This document shows positions 56,913 to 64,000 of a DNA stretch of 64,000 bases, one piece after another. The DNA lies in contig NZ_CP133470.1 in NCBI RefSeq assembly GCF_031191205.1, positions 1,867,501 to 1,931,500 on the forward strand, given 5' to 3'. Source of the stretch: Haemophilus parainfluenzae ATCC 33392 (GTDB taxonomy: Bacteria > Pseudomonadota > Gammaproteobacteria > Enterobacterales > Pasteurellaceae). The notes beneath the pieces are model-generated. The model was not told where the DNA came from. It searched no databases and worked only from the letters and a program-made list of their open reading frames with translations. The first letter of the stretch is position 1. Each line of letters begins with the position of its first letter. Made by a program: the position numbers and the translations under genes.

Positions 56913-59518
56913 ACATTTTCAGTTAATTCATCTATACTTTGCACAACCCGATATTCTAAATCATCGTAATCTCTATGGAGATATTCAAAATTCTTTCTGG
57001 CATAAGCAATTTTCATTTGTTCTGAAAGATCTAACTTGCTTTCATCCACACCATGCTGAATACCCTTACCGGTATTTTTGGTTTCCGCCACAAAGTAAAC
57101 TTTATTCTGCCCTTTAAATACTACAGCCCAGTCGGGATTATAATTCCCCAATGGCGTTGGAATTTTAAAATTTTTCGGTAACTTAAAATAAAACTCGACA
57201 TTTTCACTGCTTTCACAATGGCGGGCAAACGTATTTTCCGTGTTGGAATCTAGGGAAATATAGCCCTCATAAATGGTTTTTGATTGATTACTCACAGAAA
57301 AACTGTATTGATTAAGATAAAACTCAAAATCCTTAAATAACGTCATTTCATAGGTGCGATCTGCAATGCGGTGATATTCCACACCATCCGCCATAATTTG
57401 ACTTAACGCTTCATTAATTTTTTCTGCAACCAAATCAATAAAACGTTGTGGATTATGATAAATCTCAGCCAGTCGTTTTGATTTTTGCAAAATACGGCAA
57501 ATGGTTTGACGGGTTAACCCGGTTTTCTTCTGTAATTCGCCCAACACATCGGGAATATCCCAGTGAGTTTTTGAGGTTACCTGATTGGAAGAACGATATT
57601 CGGTCGTCACGCCTTTTTCATTAATCGCAAATGCGACCTTTTCATGTCGAATTTTCACCTCATCAATACGTGGCATTTTGACCAAATTTTTGACCGCACT
57701 TTCGATCAAATCATACTGTGAAAAATTGACCCGATAAGTCGTTTGGTGCTTAATACGTTCCCAAATCGCGGAAAATTCAGGGTGTTGGCTAAAATCTTTG
57801 CGATAACGCACATATTTTCGATCCAGCTTATTTTTAATTTGCCCTTTATCAAAGGACACACCGCAATCTTCTTCAATTTCCCGTTGTAATTTGGTCGCAA
57901 ATTCCTCATAGCTTTCATTGGCAATCACTGTCAGGATATTTTTATCCCGCTCACGGCTTCTTACGCCAAGCTGATTCACCGGCAAGCGCAATCCACGTCC
58001 GATTTCTTGTCGTTTTTTAATTTCCGAATGGGTATCGTTTAACGTACAAATTTGGAACACATTCGGATTATCCCACCCCTCACGCAAAGCCGAGTGAGAG
58101 AAAATAAAACGCAACGGATTACCCAACGACAGCAAGGATTCTTTATCCCGCATAATTAAATGATACGTGTCATTATCCGCCTGTGTCGTGCCGTTGGTAT
58201 CTTTCAAGACGCCTTTTTTATCTTTGGAAAAATAACCTTCATGCACGCCAACGGGGTCTTTTCCATGGGTTAATTCGCGATAAATTTCCTCAAACCATTG
58301 ATAAAATTTGCCGTCGTTGCGGTAATTATCCACTTTATCAATAAAAAATAGCGACAATACTTTAATGCCTAATGGATTTAAGATTTTTTCCTTGCGTAAA
58401 TGTTCTTCTATTGTGCGACGAATTTGCATTTTTTGAATGTCATCTTTCAAGAGAGAATTATCAACGCCTTTCGTCACTTTTAATCCGCCGGAAAACTCAA
58501 TCTGTTGTTCCTCAACATTCATTCCTTCCAAAATATAACCACTGCGATAAACTTCATTTTGTCTGGAAAGATCAAATAAGTCTTGCTTCGGCTTAACGGT
58601 GACGACTTTCTTCTTTATCGACTTATCATTCACCAAGATTTCCACTTTCGCCGACCAACTTTTCGCGCCGGCGTTAATTCCTTTTAACGCCACATAAGCG
58701 CCATTCACATCATTATCTGCCAACACGCTGTCCACTTCGATTTGCTTCACTAAGCCTAATTCGTACGCCTGCACGGGATTGAGGCTAAAAATCGGGTTAT
58801 AGGCGTTTTTATGGGTTGCCGAATAGCGCAGAGTGAATAAAGGATTGAGACTTGCAATAGCATGACGGCGAATATCCGTTTCCATATTCTGCGGTTCATC
58901 AATAATCACAATAGGATTGACGTTTTGAATATAACGAATGGGCGCATCGCCACTTTCATTTTGTGTATTAATCACATTGCTTTCTTTGGCAAAGGCATCA
59001 ATATTCATCACCAAAATTTCAATATGATTGCCGGTAGCAAAGGCTTTTAAGCGGGAAAGTTGATTACTCTTATATTCATATTTCGGATTTACGCTCGGGT
59101 TATCAAACAGGGTGGCAAAGTGGCTACGCGTTGTTTCCAAGGTATGTAATACGCCCTCACGAATAGGCACACTCGGCACCACAATCACAAATTTCTGCCA
59201 ACCATATTGACGATTCAATTCAAAAATCGTACGTAAATAAACATAGGTTTTCCCCGTTCCGGTTTCCATTTCTACGGTAAAATTTCTACCCTGTTCCTCA
59301 ATTAAAGTGCGGTAAAAATTAAAAGTATTTTGTTGCTTGCCCAAGTTTTGTTGCAACTGTTCATCATTAATTTGTAACGGCAAATTCGCCACGAAACGCA
59401 TATCATTCTGCGCTTTCAAACCGAATTCCGTTTGCTGATTAGGCTGTCCGATGAACAAATCTACCGCCGCTTGAATCGCATGCGTTTGGTAATCCAAGGT
59501 TTCAAATTGAAGTTCCAT
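56909..59518 (-). CDS. res: type III restriction enzyme, Res subunit
   Basis: 869 residues. The superfamily 2 helicase part has Walker A METGTGKTYVYL (near 85), the DEAD-type box IVIIDEPQN, and later motif VI QEIGRGLRLPVNQ. The C-terminal nuclease PD-(D/E)xK site is visible as NYNPDWAVVF ... FVAETKNT. With Mod it cuts DNA between two inversely oriented unmethylated sites. It starts 9 bp after mod. All motifs are intact, so restriction should be possible when mod is in frame. The last residues (SIDELTENV) reach the shared terminator. Confidence 0.94.
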   Translation of the reverse strand: MELQFETLDYQTHAIQAAVDLFIGQPNQQTEFGLKAQNDMRFVANLPLQINDEQLQQNLGKQQNTFNFYRTLIEEQGRNFTVEMETGTGKTYVYLRTIFELNRQYGWQKFVIVVPSVPIREGVLHTLETTRSHFATLFDNPSVNPKYEYKSNQLSRLKAFATGNHIEILVMNIDAFAKESNVINTQNESGDAPIRYIQNVNPIVIIDEPQNMETDIRRHAIASLNPLFTLRYSATHKNAYNPIFSLNPVQAYELGLVKQIEVDSVLADNDVNGAYVALKGINAGAKSWSAKVEILVNDKSIKKKVVTVKPKQDLFDLSRQNEVYRSGYILEGMNVEEQQIEFSGGLKVTKGVDNSLLKDDIQKMQIRRTIEEHLRKEKILNPLGIKVLSLFFIDKVDNYRNDGKFYQWFEEIYRELTHGKDPVGVHEGYFSKDKKGVLKDTNGTTQADNDTYHLIMRDKESLLSLGNPLRFIFSHSALREGWDNPNVFQICTLNDTHSEIKKRQEIGRGLRLPVNQLGVRSRERDKNILTVIANESYEEFATKLQREIEEDCGVSFDKGQIKNKLDRKYVRYRKDFSQHPEFSAIWERIKHQTTYRVNFSQYDLIESAVKNLVKMPRIDEVKIRHEKVAFAINEKGVTTEYRSSNQVTSKTHWDIPDVLGELQKKTGLTRQTICRILQKSKRLAEIYHNPQRFIDLVAEKINEALSQIMADGVEYHRIADRTYEMTLFKDFEFYLNQYSFSVSNQSKTIYEGYISLDSNTENTFARHCESSENVEFYFKLPKNFKIPTPLGNYNPDWAVVFKGQNKVYFVAETKNTGKGIQHGVDESKLDLSEQMKIAYARKNFEYLHRDYDDLEYRVVQSIDELTENV

Positions 59519-59527
59519 TTTGCCTCC

Positions 59528-61453
59528 TTAAAGCACAAAGAAGGCAATGCCTGCATCATTCATTTGCAACTCGGCATTTTTCTTTAAGGCATCATCGCCA
59601 TTAAACAGCGAATCTAACGTCACGACTTTTTTCGGCTGGGCAGAAATCACCTGATCCAATAAATCCGCACTCAGGGTTTCAAGCAACAAGGCAAACTGTT
59701 GCCCGCTTTCATCACTCACCCAAAACACCTGATTTTCCGACCGCACTTTTGCCGTCAATTTCAATCCTAAACGCAACAACATTTCATAAAGCATGGCGTC
59801 AGGCATTGCCTCTTTCCGTACAGGATCGACAAATAATTCGATTTGTTGCGCTAAATTTTCTGCCGACGGCGATTGCCATTGTTTAAAGTGACTGTTGGTC
59901 AGCTTAAATACTTTAAAACCGGTATCTATTCGCTTGTCTGGGTGATTTTCAGCAATTTGTTTACCGGCCCGACGGATGCGTTCTTTGGAAATTTCGGCGA
60001 TGTTTGTAGATAACTTATTCGATTTACAAAAATCATATGCTATTTTTTGTTCTTTATCTTTGGGATCTAATTGCTCAGGTAACTGAACAACAATAAATTT
60101 TCTATTCCCGCCATCTTTATTTAATTCCATTATTGCATGGGCTGTCGTACCTGAACCACTGAAAAAATCAAGGATAATATCATTTGAATTTTTTTCTGTT
60201 GAAAGACTTAGAATTCGTTGCAACAACCCAATCGGTTTCGGATTACTAAATACCGCTGTTCCATCAAACATTTTCTTTAATAATTGAGTACCATTAGTTG
60301 TTGTTTCTACATCATCCCAAATAGTCTTAGTGACTTTCCCTCGTTCTTCAGCTTCCCATTTGAAGCGTTTTCTTAATGGTGCACCATCTCCTGTTTTTCC
60401 AAAAATGATTCGATTATCTTTTACAAGCTCTTGGTATTTTTCATAATCGTTTTTCCAACTTGCACCTTCATTTGGGGTATAAACTTTCCCCGTTTTAGGA
60501 TTGACAATCTCATATTGTTGATTTGGTCTCCAACCACCGACTTGGAAAGGGTCGGCTTTCCATTCTCCCCTAGGATCATTATCTGGATTTGAAAATCCTT
60601 CCCCATCTTCAGGTAATCTGAATTTCTCCCGATTCTTGATGTAATAGTCAATATTTTTTGCATAAATTAAAGTATATGTGTGAGATACAGAAATTAATGC
60701 CGTATTAGTCACTGATTTTGTTGAATTCCAAATTACATCAGCAATGAAATTTTCTTCACCAAATACCTCATCACACAACAACTTTAACTGAGCCTGTTCA
60801 TTGTCATCAATGGAAATAAAAATCACACCGTCATCTTTCAGTAAATTCTTTGCCAAATGCAAACGAGGCAACATCATATTTAGCCATTTGCTGTGGAAGT
60901 GCCCGTTTTCCTTGCTGTTTTTCTTGAAAGCCAGTTTGAGTTTGCCTTCGTCATCCAATTCGCCGCTTTTTTCCTGGTAATCTTTAAGATCCTGCTTGAA
61001 ATTGTCGTTATAAACAAAATCATTACCTGTGTTATAAGGCGGATCGATATAAATCATTTTGATGCTATTGAAATAGGATTTTTGTAACACTTTCAACACA
61101 TCCAGGTTTTCCCCTTCAATAAATATATTTTCAGTGGAATCAAAATTGACACTTTCCGCAGGTTGCGGTGTGAGGGTTTTGCAAGTTTGTGCTTGTAATA
61201 CGCGATAGGCTTCCGATTTTCCCGCCCAGTTCAACATATAACGCTCGGGCTCGGTGGTGATGTGTTCAGAAAAAAGTTGTTGGAATTTTTGAAAATCAAT
61301 TTGCTCTTCGCAAAAAATTTCAGGTAGAAGTAATTTGAGTTGCGTTAATTTAATGGATAGGTTATCCAAGTGCTGTGCTGTGCTGTGCTGTGCTGTGCTG
61401 TGCTGTGCTGTGCTGTGCTGTGCTGTGCTGTGCTGTGCTGTGCTGTCAGGCAT
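59528..61453 (-). CDS. mod: phase-variable type III DNA methyltransferase Mod
   Basis: 641 residues in the present ON frame. After MPD, the pentanucleotide tract encodes five copies of STAQH, then the conserved NLSIKLTQLKLLLPEIF. The beta-class order is present: IYIDPPYNTGND (motif IV, near 135) before LDFFSGSGTTAHA (motif I, near 430), with a variable target-recognition region between. It methylates adenine in an asymmetric site. AAGGAG precedes ATG 61453. Repeat gain or loss of a number not divisible by three would switch it off, and a changed methylome can alter many genes. The recognition site is unknown. Confidence 0.94.
   Translation of the reverse strand: MPDSTAQHSTAQHSTAQHSTAQHSTAQHLDNLSIKLTQLKLLLPEIFCEEQIDFQKFQQLFSEHITTEPERYMLNWAGKSEAYRVLQAQTCKTLTPQPAESVNFDSTENIFIEGENLDVLKVLQKSYFNSIKMIYIDPPYNTGNDFVYNDNFKQDLKDYQEKSGELDDEGKLKLAFKKNSKENGHFHSKWLNMMLPRLHLAKNLLKDDGVIFISIDDNEQAQLKLLCDEVFGEENFIADVIWNSTKSVTNTALISVSHTYTLIYAKNIDYYIKNREKFRLPEDGEGFSNPDNDPRGEWKADPFQVGGWRPNQQYEIVNPKTGKVYTPNEGASWKNDYEKYQELVKDNRIIFGKTGDGAPLRKRFKWEAEERGKVTKTIWDDVETTTNGTQLLKKMFDGTAVFSNPKPIGLLQRILSLSTEKNSNDIILDFFSGSGTTAHAIMELNKDGGNRKFIVVQLPEQLDPKDKEQKIAYDFCKSNKLSTNIAEISKERIRRAGKQIAENHPDKRIDTGFKVFKLTNSHFKQWQSPSAENLAQQIELFVDPVRKEAMPDAMLYEMLLRLGLKLTAKVRSENQVFWVSDESGQQFALLLETLSADLLDQVISAQPKKVVTLDSLFNGDDALKKNAELQMNDAGIAFFVL
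61370..61445. repeat. 15-copy pentanucleotide tract at the start of mod
   Basis: TGCTG repeats 15 times without interruption from 61371 to 61445 (AGCAC-type on the coding strand), with one more G at 61370. It begins 5 codons or fewer after the mod start, where slipped-strand mispairing changes the frame. Fifteen units (75 bp) keep the frame open. Confidence 0.97.
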
Positions 61454-61511
61454 TATGATTCTCCTTTTAAATATGTCAATAATAGAATATAAAACAACAA
61501 ATTTTTATTAT

Positions 61512-61964
61512 TTACCACTTCTCTAACGCTTCTGTATCGCTCTCTCTTGCTTCAATCCAACGTTCACCTTGATTAGTTTGTTCTTTTTTCCAGAACGGCG
61601 CTTTGGATTTTAAGAAGTCCATAATAAATTCATTGGCGTGGTAAGCATCACCTCGGTGAGCCGAACTGATGCCGACTAAAACAATTTCATCGCCGGTATG
61701 TAAAAGTCCTACACGATGAATCACAGACACTCGTTGGATATCCCAACGCGCTTTCGCCTGCTCCACAATTTCACGTAAGGCTTTTTCTGTCATGGCGGGA
61801 TAATGTTCTAAGTATAAGCTGGATACCTCATCGCCTAAATTAAGATCGCGCACTTTACCTACAAAAATAACCGTTGCACCAACCGAATGTTGCTCAGAAA
61901 GCCATTGGTAAACGGCATTTTGATCGAAAGGTTGTTCTTGTACTGAAATCTGAATATCCGTCAT
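61512..61964 (-). CDS. moaE: molybdopterin synthase large subunit MoaE
   Basis: 150 residues. Active-site region IHRVGLLHTGDEIVLVGISS, and the C-terminal KSKAPFWKKEQT with the lysine pair that binds precursor and contacts the MoaD tail. With thiocarboxylated MoaD it turns cyclic pyranopterin monophosphate into molybdopterin. ATG directly abuts the moaD stop. It is the last gene of moaACDE. The type III restriction genes lie downstream. Confidence 0.96.
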   Translation of the reverse strand: MTDIQISVQEQPFDQNAVYQWLSEQHSVGATVIFVGKVRDLNLGDEVSSLYLEHYPAMTEKALREIVEQAKARWDIQRVSVIHRVGLLHTGDEIVLVGISSAHRGDAYHANEFIMDFLKSKAPFWKKEQTNQGERWIEARESDTEALEKW

Positions 61965-62210
61965 TTAGCCCCCTGTTACTGGTGGGAAAAACGCAATTTC
62001 ATCGCCATTTTTGACCGCACTTTCTAATGGCATTAAAGTTTGATTAATGGCAACTAAAAGCTTCCCTTTTTCTAACGCTAACGCCCATCTATCACCTTTT
62101 TGAGCAAGATGTTCACGCACCGCTTCCGCTGTCGTAAAATCGCCTTCAAGCTGAATAGAATCTTCACCAATTAATTCACGAGTTTGAGCAAAAAATAAAA
62201 CATTTAACAT
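61965..62210 (-). CDS. moaD: molybdopterin synthase sulfur-carrier subunit MoaD
   Basis: 81 residues of ubiquitin fold from ATG 62210 (MLNVLFFAQTREL), with GGAGG nine bases before. It ends in FFPPVTGG; the terminal double glycine is adenylated by MoeB and thiocarboxylated. The longer frame to 62249 lies inside moaC and is not needed. It is coupled to moaE. A USS is in the codons near 62009. Confidence 0.95.
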   Translation of the reverse strand: MLNVLFFAQTRELIGEDSIQLEGDFTTAEAVREHLAQKGDRWALALEKGKLLVAINQTLMPLESAVKNGDEIAFFPPVTGG

Positions 62211-62211
62211 C

Positions 62212-62694
62212 TTACTTTTCCTCCGCAATAAAATGACCAGATTTTCCACCGATCTTTTCTAACAGGCGAACATGCTCAATCACCATGTCTTTTTGTACGG
62301 CTTTACACATATCGTAAATGGTTAAGGCTGCTACGCTTGCTGCCGTTAATGCTTCCATTTCTACGCCGGTTTTTCCGGTTAATTTACAAAGGGATTGAAT
62401 ACGAACTTGGTTGGTTTCAAGTAACGGTTCTAAATTCACTTCCACTTTAGAAAGTAACAATGGATGGCAAAGCGGGATAAGTTCCCAAGTGCGTTTTGCG
62501 GCTTGAATACCTGCAATACGCGCAGTAGCAAACACATCACCTTTATGATGTTTACCTTCCACAATCATGGAAAGCGTTTCTTTTGACATGGTTACAATGG
62601 CTTCAGCACGAGCTTCGCGAACAGTCTCTACCTTTGCAGAAACATCCACCATATTGGCTTCGCCTTGAGAATTGATATGCGTAAATGTAGTCAT
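62212..62694 (-). CDS. moaC: cyclic pyranopterin monophosphate synthase MoaC
   Basis: 160 residues from ATG 62694 ([20 protein letters not shown]), the usual start. The active-site blocks are [32 protein letters not shown] and YDMCKA. It rearranges the MoaA product 3',8-cH2GTP to cPMP. The frame is open to 62772, but that extension is hydrophobic and overlaps a USS. It lies 88 bp after moaA, within the same operon. Confidence 0.95.
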   Translation of the reverse strand: MTTFTHINSQGEANMVDVSAKVETVREARAEAIVTMSKETLSMIVEGKHHKGDVFATARIAGIQAAKRTWELIPLCHPLLLSKVEVNLEPLLETNQVRIQSLCKLTGKTGVEMEALTAASVAALTIYDMCKAVQKDMVIEHVRLLEKIGGKSGHFIAEEK

Positions 62695-62782
62695 AATAAA
62701 ATAAAGTGCGGTTAAAATATTGAATGTTTTACATGTGTGATAAAAGCAAAATAAGTGAATAGCAAAATTCACCTATTTTCTT

Positions 62783-63796
62783 TTAGCCACCGATAGAAGC
62801 TAAATGATTTCTTACGCCACTATCACCGATATGCAAATAATGATGTTCACGTTTGCCTTGAAGTGCGGCAAAAATACGGGCTTGCAAAATATCTTGCTGC
62901 TCATGTGATTGCAATAAATCACGTAATTCAATGCCTTCTTCACCAAATAAACAAAGATGAAGTTTGCCCTTCGCTGATACTCTGAGACGATTACAGCTTG
63001 CGCAGAAATTCTTCTCATAAGGCATGATTAAGCCAATTTCGCCTGCATAATCAGGATGCGTGAATACTTTAGCTGGACCATCAGTATGGGATTTGTGTTG
63101 TAATTGCCAACCGTTTTGCAGCAATTTATCCGCTAATACCTGTCCTGAAAGATGGAATTTATCAAAGAAACTATCCATTTCGCCCGTTTGCATGAGTTCG
63201 ATAAAGCGCATTTGAATTGGGCGATCTTTCACCCAAACAAGGAATTGCTCAAACTCTTTGTCATTCAAATTTTTCATCAAAACTGAATTGACTTTGACTT
63301 TGTTGTAACCCACTTCAAATGCACGATCGATACCACGCATCACGTCATCAAATTTATTGATGCCTGTAATTTGATGGAACATTTTCGGATCTAAGCTATC
63401 AACACTGACGTTAATAGACGTAATTCCTGCTTTCTTCCAATCAGCCACATCTTTTGCCATGCGATAGCCATTTGTCGTAACAGCTAATTGACGAATGCCA
63501 TCAATATTAGCAATGCTTTCAGCAATAGAAATAAAATCTTTGCGTAAAGTGGGTTCGCCACCCGTTAAACGGATTTTCTCTGTGCCCATTTCAGCAAATG
63601 CTTGGGCAAGATGGGTAATTTCTTTTAACGTTAAGAAACTTGGCTTGTTAGCTTCGGGTTGATAACCATCCGGCAAACAATAGGTACAACGAAAATTACA
63701 CTGATCGGTAATCGACAGTCGTAGATAGTAATATTGACGTTGGAAAGGATCGACTAAGCGAGACTCTCCTACGTTCTTGATAGGAATGGATTGCAT
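62783..63796 (-). CDS. moaA: GTP 3',8-cyclase MoaA
   Basis: 337 residues, radical SAM. The N-terminal cluster motif is CNFRCTYC (near 33-40). The C-terminal second cluster is CASCNRLR ... CLFG. It ends in the catalytically required double glycine (LASIGG). It starts molybdenum-cofactor synthesis by cyclising GTP. AAAGGTG precedes ATG 63796, and a Moco-type leader with promoter lies upstream. First gene of moaA-moaC-moaD-moaE. Confidence 0.97.
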   Translation of the reverse strand: MQSIPIKNVGESRLVDPFQRQYYYLRLSITDQCNFRCTYCLPDGYQPEANKPSFLTLKEITHLAQAFAEMGTEKIRLTGGEPTLRKDFISIAESIANIDGIRQLAVTTNGYRMAKDVADWKKAGITSINVSVDSLDPKMFHQITGINKFDDVMRGIDRAFEVGYNKVKVNSVLMKNLNDKEFEQFLVWVKDRPIQMRFIELMQTGEMDSFFDKFHLSGQVLADKLLQNGWQLQHKSHTDGPAKVFTHPDYAGEIGLIMPYEKNFCASCNRLRVSAKGKLHLCLFGEEGIELRDLLQSHEQQDILQARIFAALQGKREHHYLHIGDSGVRNHLASIGG

Positions 63797-63814
63797 TTTA
63801 CACCTTTCTAAATA

Positions 63815-63920
63815 TGGAGAGGATAAACCGTTTCCAGCGTATCCCTGAATAACGTACCGCGTTATTGGCTTGCCACCATATTTCTTGTGAAACTTAGGCT
63901 AAACAAGCTCGGAGTTATGC
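63815..63920 (-). promoter_or_regulatory. Moco-type riboswitch leader of moaA
   Basis: On the minus strand the leader contains CTCCGAGC, GCCTAAGTTTC, GAAATATGGTGGCAAGCC and then a perfect hairpin AATAACG/CGTTATT (63848-63866). GCTTG can pair with CAAGC, and GTTTC with GAAAT. These blocks and their order match my memory of the Moco RNA motif that sits before moaA in gamma-proteobacteria. Its last part adjoins the moaA ribosome site, so cofactor could repress translation. Confidence 0.72.
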
Positions 63921-63942
63921 GTTAAAAATAAATTGTGTTGGT

Positions 63943-63972
63943 ATTGTAATAAAAGCAAGCGGTTAATAGCAA
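63943..63972 (-). promoter_or_regulatory. candidate promoter of moaACDE
   Basis: On the minus strand TTGCTA, 18 bases, TACAAT, about 20 bp before the riboswitch begins. From here to 64000 no gene is seen. Confidence 0.45.
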
Positions 63973-64000
63973 TAATTTGGTAAAATAACCCGACTATATT

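Noticed and set aside
61371..61445. Tandem array that might be taken for a CRISPR
   Set aside because: The unit is 5 bp without spacers. No CRISPR-type repeats of 25-40 bp or cas genes are seen in the window.
61335..61526. Plus-strand frame rich in Ala-Val-Leu-Cys-Cys
   Set aside because: It is the antisense reading of the mod pentanucleotide tract, with no ribosome site.

Overview
This window looks like chromosome of a Haemophilus-type member of the Pasteurellaceae. It is AT-rich and carries roughly 35 copies of the AAGTGCGGT/ACCGCACTT DNA-uptake sequence (USS), many paired as terminator hairpins. Housekeeping blocks (tusE-ttcA, mukFEB, fnr-uspE, topA, pyrD, pepN, purEK, moaACDE) have the expected Haemophilus protein sequences. 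Gene content suggests H. parainfluenzae or a close relative, but I cannot fix the species from sequence alone.

Region 1 (about 1-7,020) is a molybdate/tungstate island. It holds an orphan MolA-type binding protein, a FepA-like TonB-dependent receptor broken by one in-frame stop, the 69-residue molybdopterin-binding protein Mop, and a complete molB-molC-molA ABC importer. Four ModE-like operators (TATATA..CGA half-sites) lie in front of these units. The molybdenum theme returns at the right edge (61,512-64,000), where moaA-moaC-moaD-moaE follow a leader resembling the Moco riboswitch.

Region 2 (7,285-25,452) is the most unusual part: twelve tightly spaced co-directional genes. SrfA-, SrfB- and SrfC-like proteins are followed by a membrane-anchored unknown, a periplasmic von Willebrand A (vWA) protein resembling the outer half of the type VI kinase PpkA, and an ABC ATPase and FtsX-type permease. 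Then come a SUMF1-fold protein without FGE-type catalytic cysteines, two lipoproteins, and two tandem paralogous membrane vWA proteins with TonB-like Pro/Glu/Lys stalks. I read the middle as a TagT-TagS-TagR(-TagQ)-like envelope-sensing module joined to an actin/Hsp70-like ATPase (SrfB) and a dynamin-like GTPase (SrfC), with no type VI secretion genes present.

Region 3 (25,500-43,745) is mostly core. It contains tusE, ttcA, tRNA-Leu(CAA), two ferritins behind Fur-like boxes, a non-coding gap bounded by 18-bp inverted repeats, sbcB, a DMT transporter and mukF-mukE-mukB. A YadA-like trimeric autotransporter follows, preceded by a 10-bp-phased TTTAC array resembling CpxR boxes. Then come an unannotated 31-residue membrane peptide, fnr, uspE and a DUF4198 periplasmic protein.

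Region 4 (43,745-61,511) starts with an IS3/IS150-type element whose orfA is frameshifted in a C7 tract. It continues with a LOG protein, topA, a LysR regulator, a PHP-domain nuclease, pyrD, pepN, PurR-controlled purE-purK and an aromatic/aspartate aminotransferase. It ends with a phase-variable type III restriction-modification pair whose mod gene begins with 15 pentanucleotide repeats, in the ON frame here.
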